Shown here: piece after piece, positions 1 to 5,555 of the stretch
How positions within the stretch are numbered: position 1 is the stretch's first letter
How the letters are laid out: every line of letters begins with the position of its first letter
Assembly: GCA_031260765.1 (NCBI GenBank)
Contig: JAISKX010000100.1
Location: 1-7,863 of the forward strand
Source: Endomicrobium sp.
GTDB taxonomy: Bacteria; Elusimicrobiota; Endomicrobiia; Endomicrobiales; Endomicrobiaceae
DNA length: 7,863 nucleotides
Reading direction: 5' to 3'
The notes under the pieces: generated by a model
Database searches by the model: none
Told to the model about the DNA's origin: nothing
Seen by the model: only the letters and a program-made list of their open reading frames with translations
Made by a program: the position numbers and the translations under genes

Positions 1-126
1 TTGTCATTCTGCGCGAAGTCGCAGAATCTATTTTATGCAGTCTTCAAATCTTTGCCGTTAGCGGTAAAGGCAAAGTTGAAAAAGGATTTAATCCTATGGA
101 TTCTGCGACTTCGCGCAGAATGACAA
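1..126. repeat. Nested palindromic intergenic element (MITE/REP-like)
   Basis: The first 28 bases are an exact inverted copy of bases 99-126. Each arm is itself a hairpin (TTCTGCG, six-base loop, CGCAGAA). The middle has two more inverted repeats: CTTTGCC at 50-56 with GGCAAAG at 69-75, and AGGATT at 83-88 with AATCCT at 90-95. The whole segment can therefore fold into a branched structure on either strand. It lies 11 bases past the stop codon of the minus-strand rel gene. No transposase is present, so a non-autonomous repeat family is the likely explanation. Whether it also ends rel transcription is unknown; I see no clear U-tract. The left edge coincides with the window edge, so the element may extend further. 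Confidence 0.7.
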
Positions 127-137
127 CTACAACATAA

Positions 138-1616
138 TCAAACACGCAATGACGACCCCGACCCTGGGTTTTCCCTTAAAAATTTTCTTATTCTTGACCT
201 TGCGGCAGGGCTTACAGCAAAATCAAGCCAATTCGCCGTGGGTTTGATGTTCTTTCTTGTGATGATTTCGCATACATCGCCTGTTTTTAGTTTTGAATTG
301 ATAGGAACCATTTTGTCGTTGACCTTTGCCCCCATACAAGTGTCGCCTATATCAGAATGTATGGCATAAGCAAAATCCAAAGCGGTCGCGCCAAGCGGGA
401 GTTTTATCACTTGTTTTATAGGCGTAAAAACAAAAATCTGCTCAAAATTGCACTCGCTTTTTAAAGAGTCTAAAAATTCTAAAGAATCATTTGTGTTTTC
501 ATGCTGTCCCTGCAAAAATTCTTTTAACCAATCAAGTTTGTCTTCTGTTGAAATATATTTTGCGTCTTTCTTTAAGCCGTATAAATCGCCTTCGGCGGCT
601 CTTTTATAGCGCCAATGGGCGGCTACGCCGAATTCCGCTCTTTTGTGCATTTCTTCAGTTCTTATCTGAGCTTCAACAATTGAATTTTTATCAGACGCTA
701 TTGTGATGTGCAAGGATTGATACATATTGGCTTTCGGCATATTTATATAGTCGGTAAAAGAACCTTCAAGAGGTTTGAAAATGGAATTGATTAAACTCAA
801 AATCTCATAACAATGCTCTACTGTGTCGGTAATCACTCTCATACCGAATAAATCTTCAATAGCGGAAAAAGGTTTGTTTTGTCTTTCCATCTTCTTATAT
901 ATGCCGTAGAGAGTTTTTGGACGGGCAAAAATTCTAAAAGGGATTTTTGTATCCTGCAATTTTATTTTTAACTGCTCGGCAACTTCTGTAAGATTTTGCA
1001 TATTGATTTCCGAGCGCCTGTTCCATTGCATTTTTATATGATGATATTGTTCGGGATTTAAAATCTCAAAAGCCAAATCTTCAAGTTCGTCTTTCCAATT
1101 GTAAATGCCTAATCTGTGGGCGAAAGGGGCGTATAAAGTGAGGGACTCATTGGCTATCATTTTTTGTTTATCAGGGGGCATAACTTTTAAAGTGCGCATA
1201 TTGTGGAGACGGTCGGCGAGTTTTATGATAATCACTCTTATATCTTTGACTACGGCAAGAAGCATTTTGCGCCAATTACTGGCTTGAGCGGCGATTGCAT
1301 CGTCAAATTGATATTTATTGAGTTTTGTCACGCCTGTGACGAGAGAGACGATTTCATCTCCAAATTCATCTATCAATTCTTTTTCCACAACCAAAGTGTC
1401 TTCCAAAACATCGTGCAAAAGAGCGGCGGATATGGTGGCGCTGTCCATTCTCAATTGCGTCAAGTTTTGAGCGACGCAGAGAAGATGCTCCATATAAGGA
1501 GCGCCTGAAACTCTCGTCTGATAAGAATGGGCATAAGAGGCAAATTCAAAAGCCTTTTCCACCAATGCCATATCGTCTTGATTTAGATAAGTTAAAGATT
1601 GTCTTAATGTTTCCAT
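138..1616 (-). CDS. rel: Rel/SpoT-family (p)ppGpp synthetase/hydrolase lacking the C-terminal regulatory half
   Basis: This 492-residue protein makes and degrades the stringent-response alarmone (p)ppGpp in the cytosol. The HD hydrolase domain covers roughly residues 20-170 and looks intact: H44, the H68-D69 pair, E72-D73, and D135/N139 in KLADRLHNM. The synthetase domain (about 225-340) keeps R232, K234, D255, Y299, Q300 and E315. A TGS domain follows at about 390-452. Long Rel/SpoT proteins are usually near 700-750 residues, with helical, zinc-finger/RIS and ACT domains after TGS. Here family-like sequence stops near RKFLRE (477-482), and ten unrelated residues (NPGSGSSLRV) precede the stop. 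The usual RXKD/EXDD synthetase motif reads SFTD (286-289), and family glycines before RPK and YQSLH are A231 and M298. The start is ATG with AGGAA about seven bases upstream. It lies 19 bases after the outer-membrane protein gene on the same strand, so co-transcription is likely. Bifunctional catalysis is inferred from residues only. Confidence 0.93.
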   Translation of the reverse strand: METLRQSLTYLNQDDMALVEKAFEFASYAHSYQTRVSGAPYMEHLLCVAQNLTQLRMDSATISAALLHDVLEDTLVVEKELIDEFGDEIVSLVTGVTKLNKYQFDDAIAAQASNWRKMLLAVVKDIRVIIIKLADRLHNMRTLKVMPPDKQKMIANESLTLYAPFAHRLGIYNWKDELEDLAFEILNPEQYHHIKMQWNRRSEINMQNLTEVAEQLKIKLQDTKIPFRIFARPKTLYGIYKKMERQNKPFSAIEDLFGMRVITDTVEHCYEILSLINSIFKPLEGSFTDYINMPKANMYQSLHITIASDKNSIVEAQIRTEEMHKRAEFGVAAHWRYKRAAEGDLYGLKKDAKYISTEDKLDWLKEFLQGQHENTNDSLEFLDSLKSECNFEQIFVFTPIKQVIKLPLGATALDFAYAIHSDIGDTCMGAKVNDKMVPINSKLKTGDVCEIITRKNIKPTANWLDFAVSPAARSRIRKFLRENPGSGSSLRV

Positions 1617-1635
1617 GTTTTATTTCCTATCAATT

Positions 1636-2652
1636 TTAATCTATTGTCATCCCTACTGATATTATATATTTATCTAACTTAGAGCCAAATACATCATTGT
1701 GCTCTAATGCGCCTGATATTTCGTAATTTTTTATTTTAAGTCCAAAACCATAAGTATATACAAAAGAGTCTCTATCCATATTTGTTCTTGATATAAAACC
1801 AGCCCGCAAAGCAAAAAAAGAACTGACAAATTGCTCTATGCCGAAATGCAAAAAATCGCCTTTCATATCGGTAAAACGATAATATTTTTTGTCCCAATCA
1901 AAAGCTATAGTCAGCCATTTATATTCATATCCAAGACCAGCGCGGATAGAAAAAGGTAATTGCTCTCTATCATAATCATTCCAAAACATAAAGCCGACAA
2001 TGTTTTTCAAATTAAGACCGATAGATAAAGTATTAGAAAGCGGCGCTAAAAAAGATAAATCATAAGAAAACCCATTGCCCGAAGATGTATTTGCGCCTGC
2101 GTCATTTGCCGCCGCATCTACAAAAGAATCAGCCGCTCTCGCATATAGATATGTAAAAGCCGACCCCATCATAGTTTGATTTTTGTTTTCTTTTTGAGGC
2201 TTGCCTGTATCTGTGACAAAACTTAATGTTTCAGCAGGATTGGCTATGGCAAATGTTATGGCGCTAACAACTGCTTCCTTGCTTTGACGGCTGCCGCCGG
2301 CTTGCCTTATTGTTTGAGAATAATCCGACACATTATTCCATGTGACTGACATTGAGTCGGCAATAGCTGAGGCTGAAATCAAACCGCTTGGCAAAACTTC
2401 GCCGTCTTTGTTTTTGTCTATCCAAAAATATCCCGCTTCAAAAGAGCTGCCTTGCGCATTTGCTAAAGCTGCGGGATTATAAAAATGCGCTCCTTTTGAT
2501 TTTCTTAAACCCGTAGCCGCTCCGCCCATAGCCATAGAGCGCGCCGATATATATCCTCCGTCATAACTATTGGGCAAAGTGGGCGCGGCTTTGGCAAAAA
2601 TCTGAGAGACAAAAGCAAGATTGATAATGACAATTACATATATTTTCTTCAT
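1636..2652 (-). CDS. PorV/UPF0164-like outer-membrane beta-barrel protein
   Basis: From the ATG at 2652 this is a 338-residue exported protein. The N-terminus (MKKIYVIVIINLAFVSQIFAKA) is a clear signal peptide: two lysines, a hydrophobic core and an A-K-A cleavage region. The mature protein opens with ARSMAMGGAATGL and FYNPAALA, the hallmark start of the PorV/UPF0164 family of outer-membrane barrels. Alternating aromatic/hydrophobic strands continue to the C-terminus (for example FSYDLSFLAPL, FSIRAGLGYEY, YTYGFGLKIKNYEISGALEH). The reading frame extends upstream to a TTG at 2748, but that adds 32 residues, rich in basic and aromatic residues, ahead of the signal peptide and has no ribosome binding site, so I chose the inner ATG. 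That ATG also lacks a Shine-Dalgarno sequence; a TATAAT box sits six bases before it, suggesting a leaderless mRNA. PorV itself serves type IX secretion, but relatives occur without that system and none of its genes are visible here, so the substrate is unknown. The gene is followed by rel. Confidence 0.75.
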   Translation of the reverse strand: MKKIYVIVIINLAFVSQIFAKAAPTLPNSYDGGYISARSMAMGGAATGLRKSKGAHFYNPAALANAQGSSFEAGYFWIDKNKDGEVLPSGLISASAIADSMSVTWNNVSDYSQTIRQAGGSRQSKEAVVSAITFAIANPAETLSFVTDTGKPQKENKNQTMMGSAFTYLYARAADSFVDAAANDAGANTSSGNGFSYDLSFLAPLSNTLSIGLNLKNIVGFMFWNDYDREQLPFSIRAGLGYEYKWLTIAFDWDKKYYRFTDMKGDFLHFGIEQFVSSFFALRAGFISRTNMDRDSFVYTYGFGLKIKNYEISGALEHNDVFGSKLDKYIISVGMTID

Positions 2653-3010
2653 AGGGCGATTATAACAAATCCACCTGCGATAAAAAAATTCAATATAAAA
2701 TAAAAAATATAATCTGGACTTCTTTAATGAAAATACTTGATTTATCAAAAATCTAATGGCATAATAAAAACACGAAAAAACTTGTTAGTTATAGATTTCA
2801 TACGATTAAGCGAAGCAAAACTTCATCCGCAACTTTTATCATTTACCCCGCAGCTCTACGAATTGTCGTCAATCCTGTCGTTCTCTTTCGTTTCTATCGC
2901 TTTTAATCCCAGTTTATCATTATCTCTTATCAGACCTATTGCAGCGCTATCTGACTATAACTAACTTTAAAGGTCGAATACTCGCGGCTAAAAATAAACA
3001 AGGAGGAATA
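2653..3010. other. Divergent intergenic region, largely featureless
   Basis: This is the spacer of about 360 bases between the minus-strand operon and the plus-strand small ORF. Apart from the minus-strand -10 box, I see a weak plus-strand -10-like TATAAC at 2956-2961 with no convincing -35, and a short TCAGA/TCTGA inverted repeat near 2931-2955. The open frames here (plus 2737-2964 from TTG; minus 2859-2954) lack ribosome binding sites and family features. No tRNA, terminator with a U-tract, or known riboswitch is recognisable. Confidence 0.5.
2659..2664 (-). promoter_or_regulatory. -10 box of a possibly leaderless promoter for the outer-membrane protein and rel
   Basis: TATAAT on the minus strand ends six bases before the chosen ATG at 2652, so transcription would begin at or next to the start codon. 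At 17-base spacing the -35 position is only a run of T. A TTGAAT occurs further upstream but at a 23-base spacing, which is too long. The call rests on the -10 box and on the missing ribosome binding site. Confidence 0.45.
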
Positions 3011-3085
3011 ATGATTTGTAAAAAGGCTGGATATTTGCCGATTCCAACAATTGATTGGAATGAAAAATATGAAAAAATAATTTAA
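3011..3085 (+). CDS. 24-residue small ORF or leader peptide upstream of the MBL-like gene
   Basis: The ATG is preceded by a strong AAGGAGG four bases upstream, at 3000-3006. It opens 24 codons, beginning MICKKAGYLPIPTIDWNEKY and ending with TAA at 3083-3085. I do not recognise the peptide. It has no hydrophobic membrane segment and no run of one amino acid of the kind seen in classic attenuation leaders. The stop codon overlaps the 5' arm of a 9-bp hairpin, and the next gene starts 35 bases later with its own AGGAGG. It may be a genuine small protein, a leader peptide, or the start remnant of a decayed gene. The ribosome binding site is the main support. Confidence 0.45.
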   Translation: MICKKAGYLPIPTIDWNEKYEKII

Positions 3086-3106
3086 AAATCATAGTAAATG
3101 ATTTTT
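3084..3106 (+). promoter_or_regulatory. AT-rich 9-bp hairpin between the small ORF and the MBL-like gene
   Basis: AAAAATCAT (3084-3092) and ATGATTTTT (3098-3106) form a perfect 9-bp stem with loop AGTAA. Its 5' arm overlaps the small ORF stop codon, and its 3' arm ends two bases before the AGGAGG (3109-3114) of the next gene. A ribosome ending the small ORF would melt the stem, so translational coupling or weak attenuation is possible. It has only two G-C pairs, so it is a poor terminator. Confidence 0.45.
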
Positions 3107-3119
3107 ACAGGAGGAAATT

Positions 3120-3929
3120 ATGAAAAAAATTAACTTTAAAATCTTGACATTAAAAAAAGGAGTGGTCGCAGTCTACGATTTCAACGAAATTAAACTTCAT
3201 GCCTATCAGACCTATAATCCTATGAATGACGAACTTTTTGTTCTTGAAAAAAAAGGGAAAGCGATTGTAATTGAAGCCCCGCTTTTTTATGAGAACATCA
3301 AAGAATTGGAAGAATACATTAAATCTTTGAATGTCTCTGTGGAAGGCGTGCTGCTTTCTTATCACATGGCAGGCGGAGCGAGTTTCCTGCCTGAGGCAAA
3401 AAGATATTCGTCAAAAAAAGCCTATGAAACCGCAAGCAAAGGGCATGCAAGAGAAGTTATGAAAAATTTTGCGAACGCTTTTGGAAATCAAATTGACTCG
3501 GCGTTTAACAGCGTGACAAACTATGTTAAAGATGGAGAAACTCTTACCATAGCCGACATTAAAGTTACAATCAAAGAAACCGGCGACGGTTTTGATATGA
3601 TTTTCCCTCAGATAAACGCCGTATATCTGCACATGCTGGGGCATGATGTCCACTCAATAGTAGCTGGGAATGCTTCGGCAGACGAGATAATCGCGCAATT
3701 AACCGCCTATGCCGAAGACGGCTATAATTTAATTCTCTCTTCTCACTGCGCTCCGGAAAACGCGCGCGATATTAGAACCAAAATCACATATTTAAAGAAT
3801 TTGAAAAAGATTGCGGCGGAATCTACATCTCAACAGGAATTCAAATCAACCGTTCAAGAGAAGTACCCAGCCTATACGGGCGAAAATTATTTGGATATGA
3901 CTGCTAAATTCTTCTTTCCGCAGCAATAA
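3120..3929 (+). CDS. Metallo-beta-lactamase-fold-like protein with degenerate metal site
   Basis: This 269-residue soluble protein has no signal peptide or membrane helix. Its layout resembles MBL-fold hydrolases: a NDELFVLEKKGKAIVIEAP strand pair (about 36-54), a segment ending GVLLSYHMAGGASF (77-89) where the family has its HxHxDH motif, INAVYLHMLGHDVHSIVAGNA (165-185) where a GD-containing motif normally lies, and LILSSHCAPENA (204-215) where a GH motif is usual. Only H82, H175 or H178, and H209 remain as possible ligands, and the DH pair is absent. A dinuclear zinc centre is therefore unlikely; a non-catalytic or altered role is possible. The start is set by AGGAGG five bases before the ATG. 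A terminator-like hairpin follows. The substrate is unknown, and the fold assignment is from pattern only. Confidence 0.6.
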   Translation: MKKINFKILTLKKGVVAVYDFNEIKLHAYQTYNPMNDELFVLEKKGKAIVIEAPLFYENIKELEEYIKSLNVSVEGVLLSYHMAGGASFLPEAKRYSSKKAYETASKGHAREVMKNFANAFGNQIDSAFNSVTNYVKDGETLTIADIKVTIKETGDGFDMIFPQINAVYLHMLGHDVHSIVAGNASADEIIAQLTAYAEDGYNLILSSHCAPENARDIRTKITYLKNLKKIAAESTSQQEFKSTVQEKYPAYTGENYLDMTAKFFFPQQ

Positions 3930-3946
3930 ATAGCCGATTAAGCTAA

Positions 3947-3981
3947 TATAGCCTCCGCTTATAAAACAAGCGGAGGCTATA
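3947..3981 (+). terminator. Strong hairpin terminator after the MBL-like gene
   Basis: TATAGCCTCCGCTT (3947-3960) and AAGCGGAGGCTATA (3968-3981) form a perfect 14-bp stem with a seven-base loop, 17 bases after the stop codon. The downstream sequence has only a short T run, so termination may be imperfect. Confidence 0.7.
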
Positions 3982-4010
3982 AATCGCTCCTTTCTATCAA
4001 CAAATCTTTT

Positions 4011-4092
4011 GCCGTAATTACGACAACGGCGCTACCCCGTCTCCCACCTTCGTTTCACTACGGCGTGAGCCACCCCTTCACAAGTGAAGGGG
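4011..4092. repeat. Repeat-like GC-richer intergenic segment
   Basis: This stretch is visibly richer in C and G than its surroundings. It contains GCCGT/ACGGC (4011-4015 with 4026-4030) and ends in the CCCCTTCAC/GTGAAGGGG hairpin. Segments of the type CCCCGTCT...CACTACGGCGTGAGCCACCCC resemble dispersed intergenic repeats that I recall from several gut bacteria. It occurs once in this window, so copy number elsewhere is the deciding test. Confidence 0.4.
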
Positions 4093-4099
4093 AATTTTT
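4073..4099 (+). terminator. Hairpin with T-run, second terminator candidate
   Basis: CCCCTTCAC (4073-4081) pairs with GTGAAGGGG (4084-4092); the practical loop is CAAG with an 8-bp stem. AATTTTT follows at 4093-4099. It lies nine bases before the -10 box of the malic enzyme gene, so it would insulate that promoter from read-through. It may simply be the end of the repeat-like segment. Confidence 0.55.
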
Positions 4100-4107
4100 A
4101 AATGTTG

Positions 4108-4113
4108 TATAAT
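4108..4113 (+). promoter_or_regulatory. -10 box upstream of the malic enzyme
   Basis: TATAAT lies about 65 bases before the malic enzyme start. At 17-base spacing the -35 position reads TGAAGG and falls inside the preceding hairpin, a poor match. Transcription would start near 4120. Confidence 0.45.
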
Positions 4114-4177
4114 TGCCGCGCTTAAACAATAAAGGATGCATAGCCTAAAAAAAGGCATTGCTCAAAGGAGATTTGTT

Positions 4178-5350
4178 ATGGATTATGCAAAAGAGTCTTT
4201 AAAGAAACATTATGAATGGCGCGGCAAATTGGATATTGCGCCTAAGATGAAAGTAGAAAACAAAAATGATTTATCCCTCGCTTATACCCCCGGCGTTGCC
4301 CAACCCTGCCTTGAAATTCAAAAGGATATAAGCAAAAGCTATGAACTCACAGGAAGATGGAATACTGTGGCTGTAGTAACTGACGGGACGGCTGTTTTGG
4401 GTCTTGGCGACATAGGTCCTGAGGCTGGTATGCCTGTTATGGAAGGTAAATGCGTCTTGTTTAAAACTTTTGGAGGCGTCAATGCCATACCGCTTTGCAT
4501 ACGCTCAAAAGAAACGGACAAAATAGTGGATACTGTGTCTCTTTTGGCAGGAAGTTTCGGCGGAGTAAATCTTGAAGATATATCCGCCCCAAGATGTTTT
4601 GAGATTGAGAAAAAATTGAAAGAGCGCTGCGATATACCCATTTTTCACGATGACCAACATGGGACGGCTATTGTAGTGCTTGCCGCTTTGCTCAATGCTT
4701 TAAAAGTCGTCGGCAAGAAATTGGAAAATATAAGCGTGGTGACAAACGGAGCGGGAGCGGCTGGAATAGCTATAATAAAATTGCTTATGGCTCTCGGACT
4801 TTCCGATGTTGTATTATGCGATAGAAAAGGCGCTATATATAAAGGAAGAGCAGACCTCAATCCTCAAAAAGCAGAAATGGCTGAAATTTCAAATAAAAAT
4901 CTAAAAAAAGGCTCATTGGCTGATGTAATCAAGGGGGCTGATGTTTTTATAGGGGTATCTTCGCCTAAAACACTTACGGCTGATATGGTTAAAACTATGG
5001 CGAAAGGAGCTATTTTATTCCCTATGGCAAATCCTACGCCTGAAATTTTCCCCGATGAAGCTCTTGCGGCAGGCGCAGCTGTTGTCGGCACAGGTAGAAG
5101 CGATTTTGCCAATCAAATAAACAATGTTTTGGCTTTCCCCGGGGTTTTCCGCGGGGCTTTAGATGTTAGAGCAAGCGACATAAATGATGAGATGAAAATA
5201 GCCGCAGCTTATGCTTTGGCGGGCTTGATAAGCGATAAAGAATTGAAAAATGACTATATAATCCCAGCCGCCTTTGACCCAAGAGTAAAAGAATCTGTGG
5301 CAAAAGCGGTATCTGAAGCGGCAAAAAAGACAGGCGCAGCGAGAATTTGA
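4178..5350 (+). CDS. Malic enzyme (short NAD(P)-dependent bacterial type)
   Basis: This cytosolic enzyme oxidatively decarboxylates malate to pyruvate and CO2 while reducing NAD(P). It has 390 residues, the usual length of the short bacterial form without a phosphotransacetylase domain. The N-terminal malic domain carries the catalytic Y36 in YTPGV, K91 in MPVMEGK, metal ligands E132-D133 in NLEDI and D158 in HDDQHGT. The C-terminal Rossmann domain has GAGAAG (191-196) and an acidic D215 at the end of the second strand, which hints at NAD but does not settle cofactor choice. Conserved ANPTPEI (284-290) and GRSDFANQINN (306-316) complete the active site. An in-frame ATG at 4136 exists, but the ATG at 4178 has AAAGGAG seven bases upstream and matches family length, so I use it. 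The stop codon is embedded in the -35 box of the glnA promoter. Pyruvate and reduced cofactor supply is the likely role. Confidence 0.95.
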   Translation: MDYAKESLKKHYEWRGKLDIAPKMKVENKNDLSLAYTPGVAQPCLEIQKDISKSYELTGRWNTVAVVTDGTAVLGLGDIGPEAGMPVMEGKCVLFKTFGGVNAIPLCIRSKETDKIVDTVSLLAGSFGGVNLEDISAPRCFEIEKKLKERCDIPIFHDDQHGTAIVVLAALLNALKVVGKKLENISVVTNGAGAAGIAIIKLLMALGLSDVVLCDRKGAIYKGRADLNPQKAEMAEISNKNLKKGSLADVIKGADVFIGVSSPKTLTADMVKTMAKGAILFPMANPTPEIFPDEALAAGAAVVGTGRSDFANQINNVLAFPGVFRGALDVRASDINDEMKIAAAYALAGLISDKELKNDYIIPAAFDPRVKESVAKAVSEAAKKTGAARI

Positions 5351-5375
5351 CAAAGGGTATTTCTAAATATATAAT
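5347..5375 (+). promoter_or_regulatory. Consensus sigma70-type promoter for the glnA leader
   Basis: TTGACA (5347-5352), exactly 17 bases, then TATAAT (5370-5375): both hexamers match consensus. The malic enzyme stop TGA (5348-5350) lies inside the -35 box. Transcription should start near 5382, leaving a leader of about 175 nt before glnA that includes an intrinsic terminator. Confidence 0.85.
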
Positions 5376-5390
5376 CCGCGCCGTCAATTA

Positions 5391-5422
5391 AAAATTTGAG
5401 AGGATTTTGGGCAAAGGCGCCC
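5391..5422 (+). promoter_or_regulatory. Candidate ANTAR-binding tandem hairpins in the glnA leader
   Basis: The first hairpin is AAAATT (5391-5396), loop TGAGAG, GATTTT (5403-5408), closed by a T-G pair. The second follows immediately: GGGC (5409-5412), loop AAAGGC, GCCC (5419-5422). EutV-type ANTAR proteins bind two tandem hairpins with six-base loops carrying A at position 1 and G at position 4. The second loop fits fully; the first has G at 4 but U at 1. The second hairpin uses the same bases as the 5' arm of the terminator at 5410-5421, so the two cannot coexist. The short GGGC stem and the imperfect first loop keep this a prediction. Confidence 0.55.
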
Positions 5423-5464
5423 TTTACAGATTCAGTTTTGTAATAGGCGCCTTTGCCTTTTTTT
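5409..5464 (+). terminator. Intrinsic terminator or attenuator in the glnA leader
   Basis: GGCAAAGGCGCC (5410-5421) pairs perfectly with GGCGCCTTTGCC (5446-5457), followed by seven T (5458-5464). The loop can fold further through TTACA (5424-5428) and TGTAA (5439-5443). It ends malic enzyme transcripts, but it also lies 34 bases downstream of a consensus promoter whose next gene is glnA, so it should act as an attenuator that must be overcome for glnA expression. Confidence 0.88.
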
Positions 5465-5467
5465 ATG

Positions 5468-5555
5468 AATCGCTACAATTAAACCCCGAAGGGGTTTTAT
5501 GTTGTTAATAACCCCGTATTGCCTGCAAGGCTATGCGGGGACATAGGAGAGTAAA
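5468..5555 (+). promoter_or_regulatory. Structured leader element, copy 1, upstream of glnA
   Basis: This segment is nearly the same as 7589-7675 before the Nfu-like gene: about ten substitutions and a 2-base gap over roughly 90 bases. Hairpin 1 is AAACCCC (5481-5487), loop GAA, GGGGTTT (5491-5497). Hairpin 2 is CCCCGTAT (5512-5519), a T-T mismatch, GCC, loop TGCAA, GGC, ATGCGGGG (5533-5540). The ribosome binding site TAGGAGA (5544-5550) follows directly. Between the copies, paired changes in both stems keep pairing (C-G to A-T, C-G to G-U), which supports an RNA function. I match it to no known riboswitch. Confidence 0.7.
5499..5546 (+). CDS. Possible 15-codon upstream ORF in the glnA leader
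   Basis: An ATG preceded by AAGGGG (four bases away, in hairpin 1) opens MLLITPYCLQGYAGT and stops at a TAG that overlaps the glnA ribosome binding site. The copy before the Nfu-like gene has a parallel ORF with the shared core LIT-x-YCLQG. Translating it would unfold hairpin 2. Most base changes between the copies alter the amino acid, so the conservation may reflect RNA structure only. Confidence 0.3.
   Translation: MLLITPYCLQGYAGT

Noticed and set aside
491..1508. Plus-strand open frames opposite rel
   Set aside because: They are antisense shadows of a clearly conserved coding region and lack ribosome binding sites and family features.
2653..2748. N-terminal extension of the outer-membrane protein to a TTG start
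   Set aside because: It would bury the signal peptide behind 32 residues and lacks a ribosome binding site.
2859..2954. Short minus-strand open frame with protein-like composition, possible gene remnant
   Set aside because: Only 32 codons between stops, no start with a ribosome binding site, and nothing recognisable; too little for a pseudogene call.
2737..2964. 75-codon plus-strand open frame from a TTG
   Set aside because: It has no ribosome binding site, a Ser/Leu-rich composition with no family features, and overlaps the promoter region of the minus-strand operon.
4136..4177. Upstream ATG of the malic enzyme
   Set aside because: Its only purine-rich stretch abuts the ATG, while the ATG at 4178 has AAAGGAG at good spacing and gives the family-typical length.
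5474..5479. TACAAT as a second glnA promoter -10 box after the terminator
   Set aside because: No reasonable -35 lies 16-18 bases upstream in either leader copy; conservation of the sequence fits an RNA element equally well.
5468..5555. Known glutamine riboswitch (glnA RNA) or T-box in the glnA leader
   Set aside because: The conserved cores of these RNAs, including a T-box antiterminator-like sequence, are not visible; the shared element has a different two-hairpin form.
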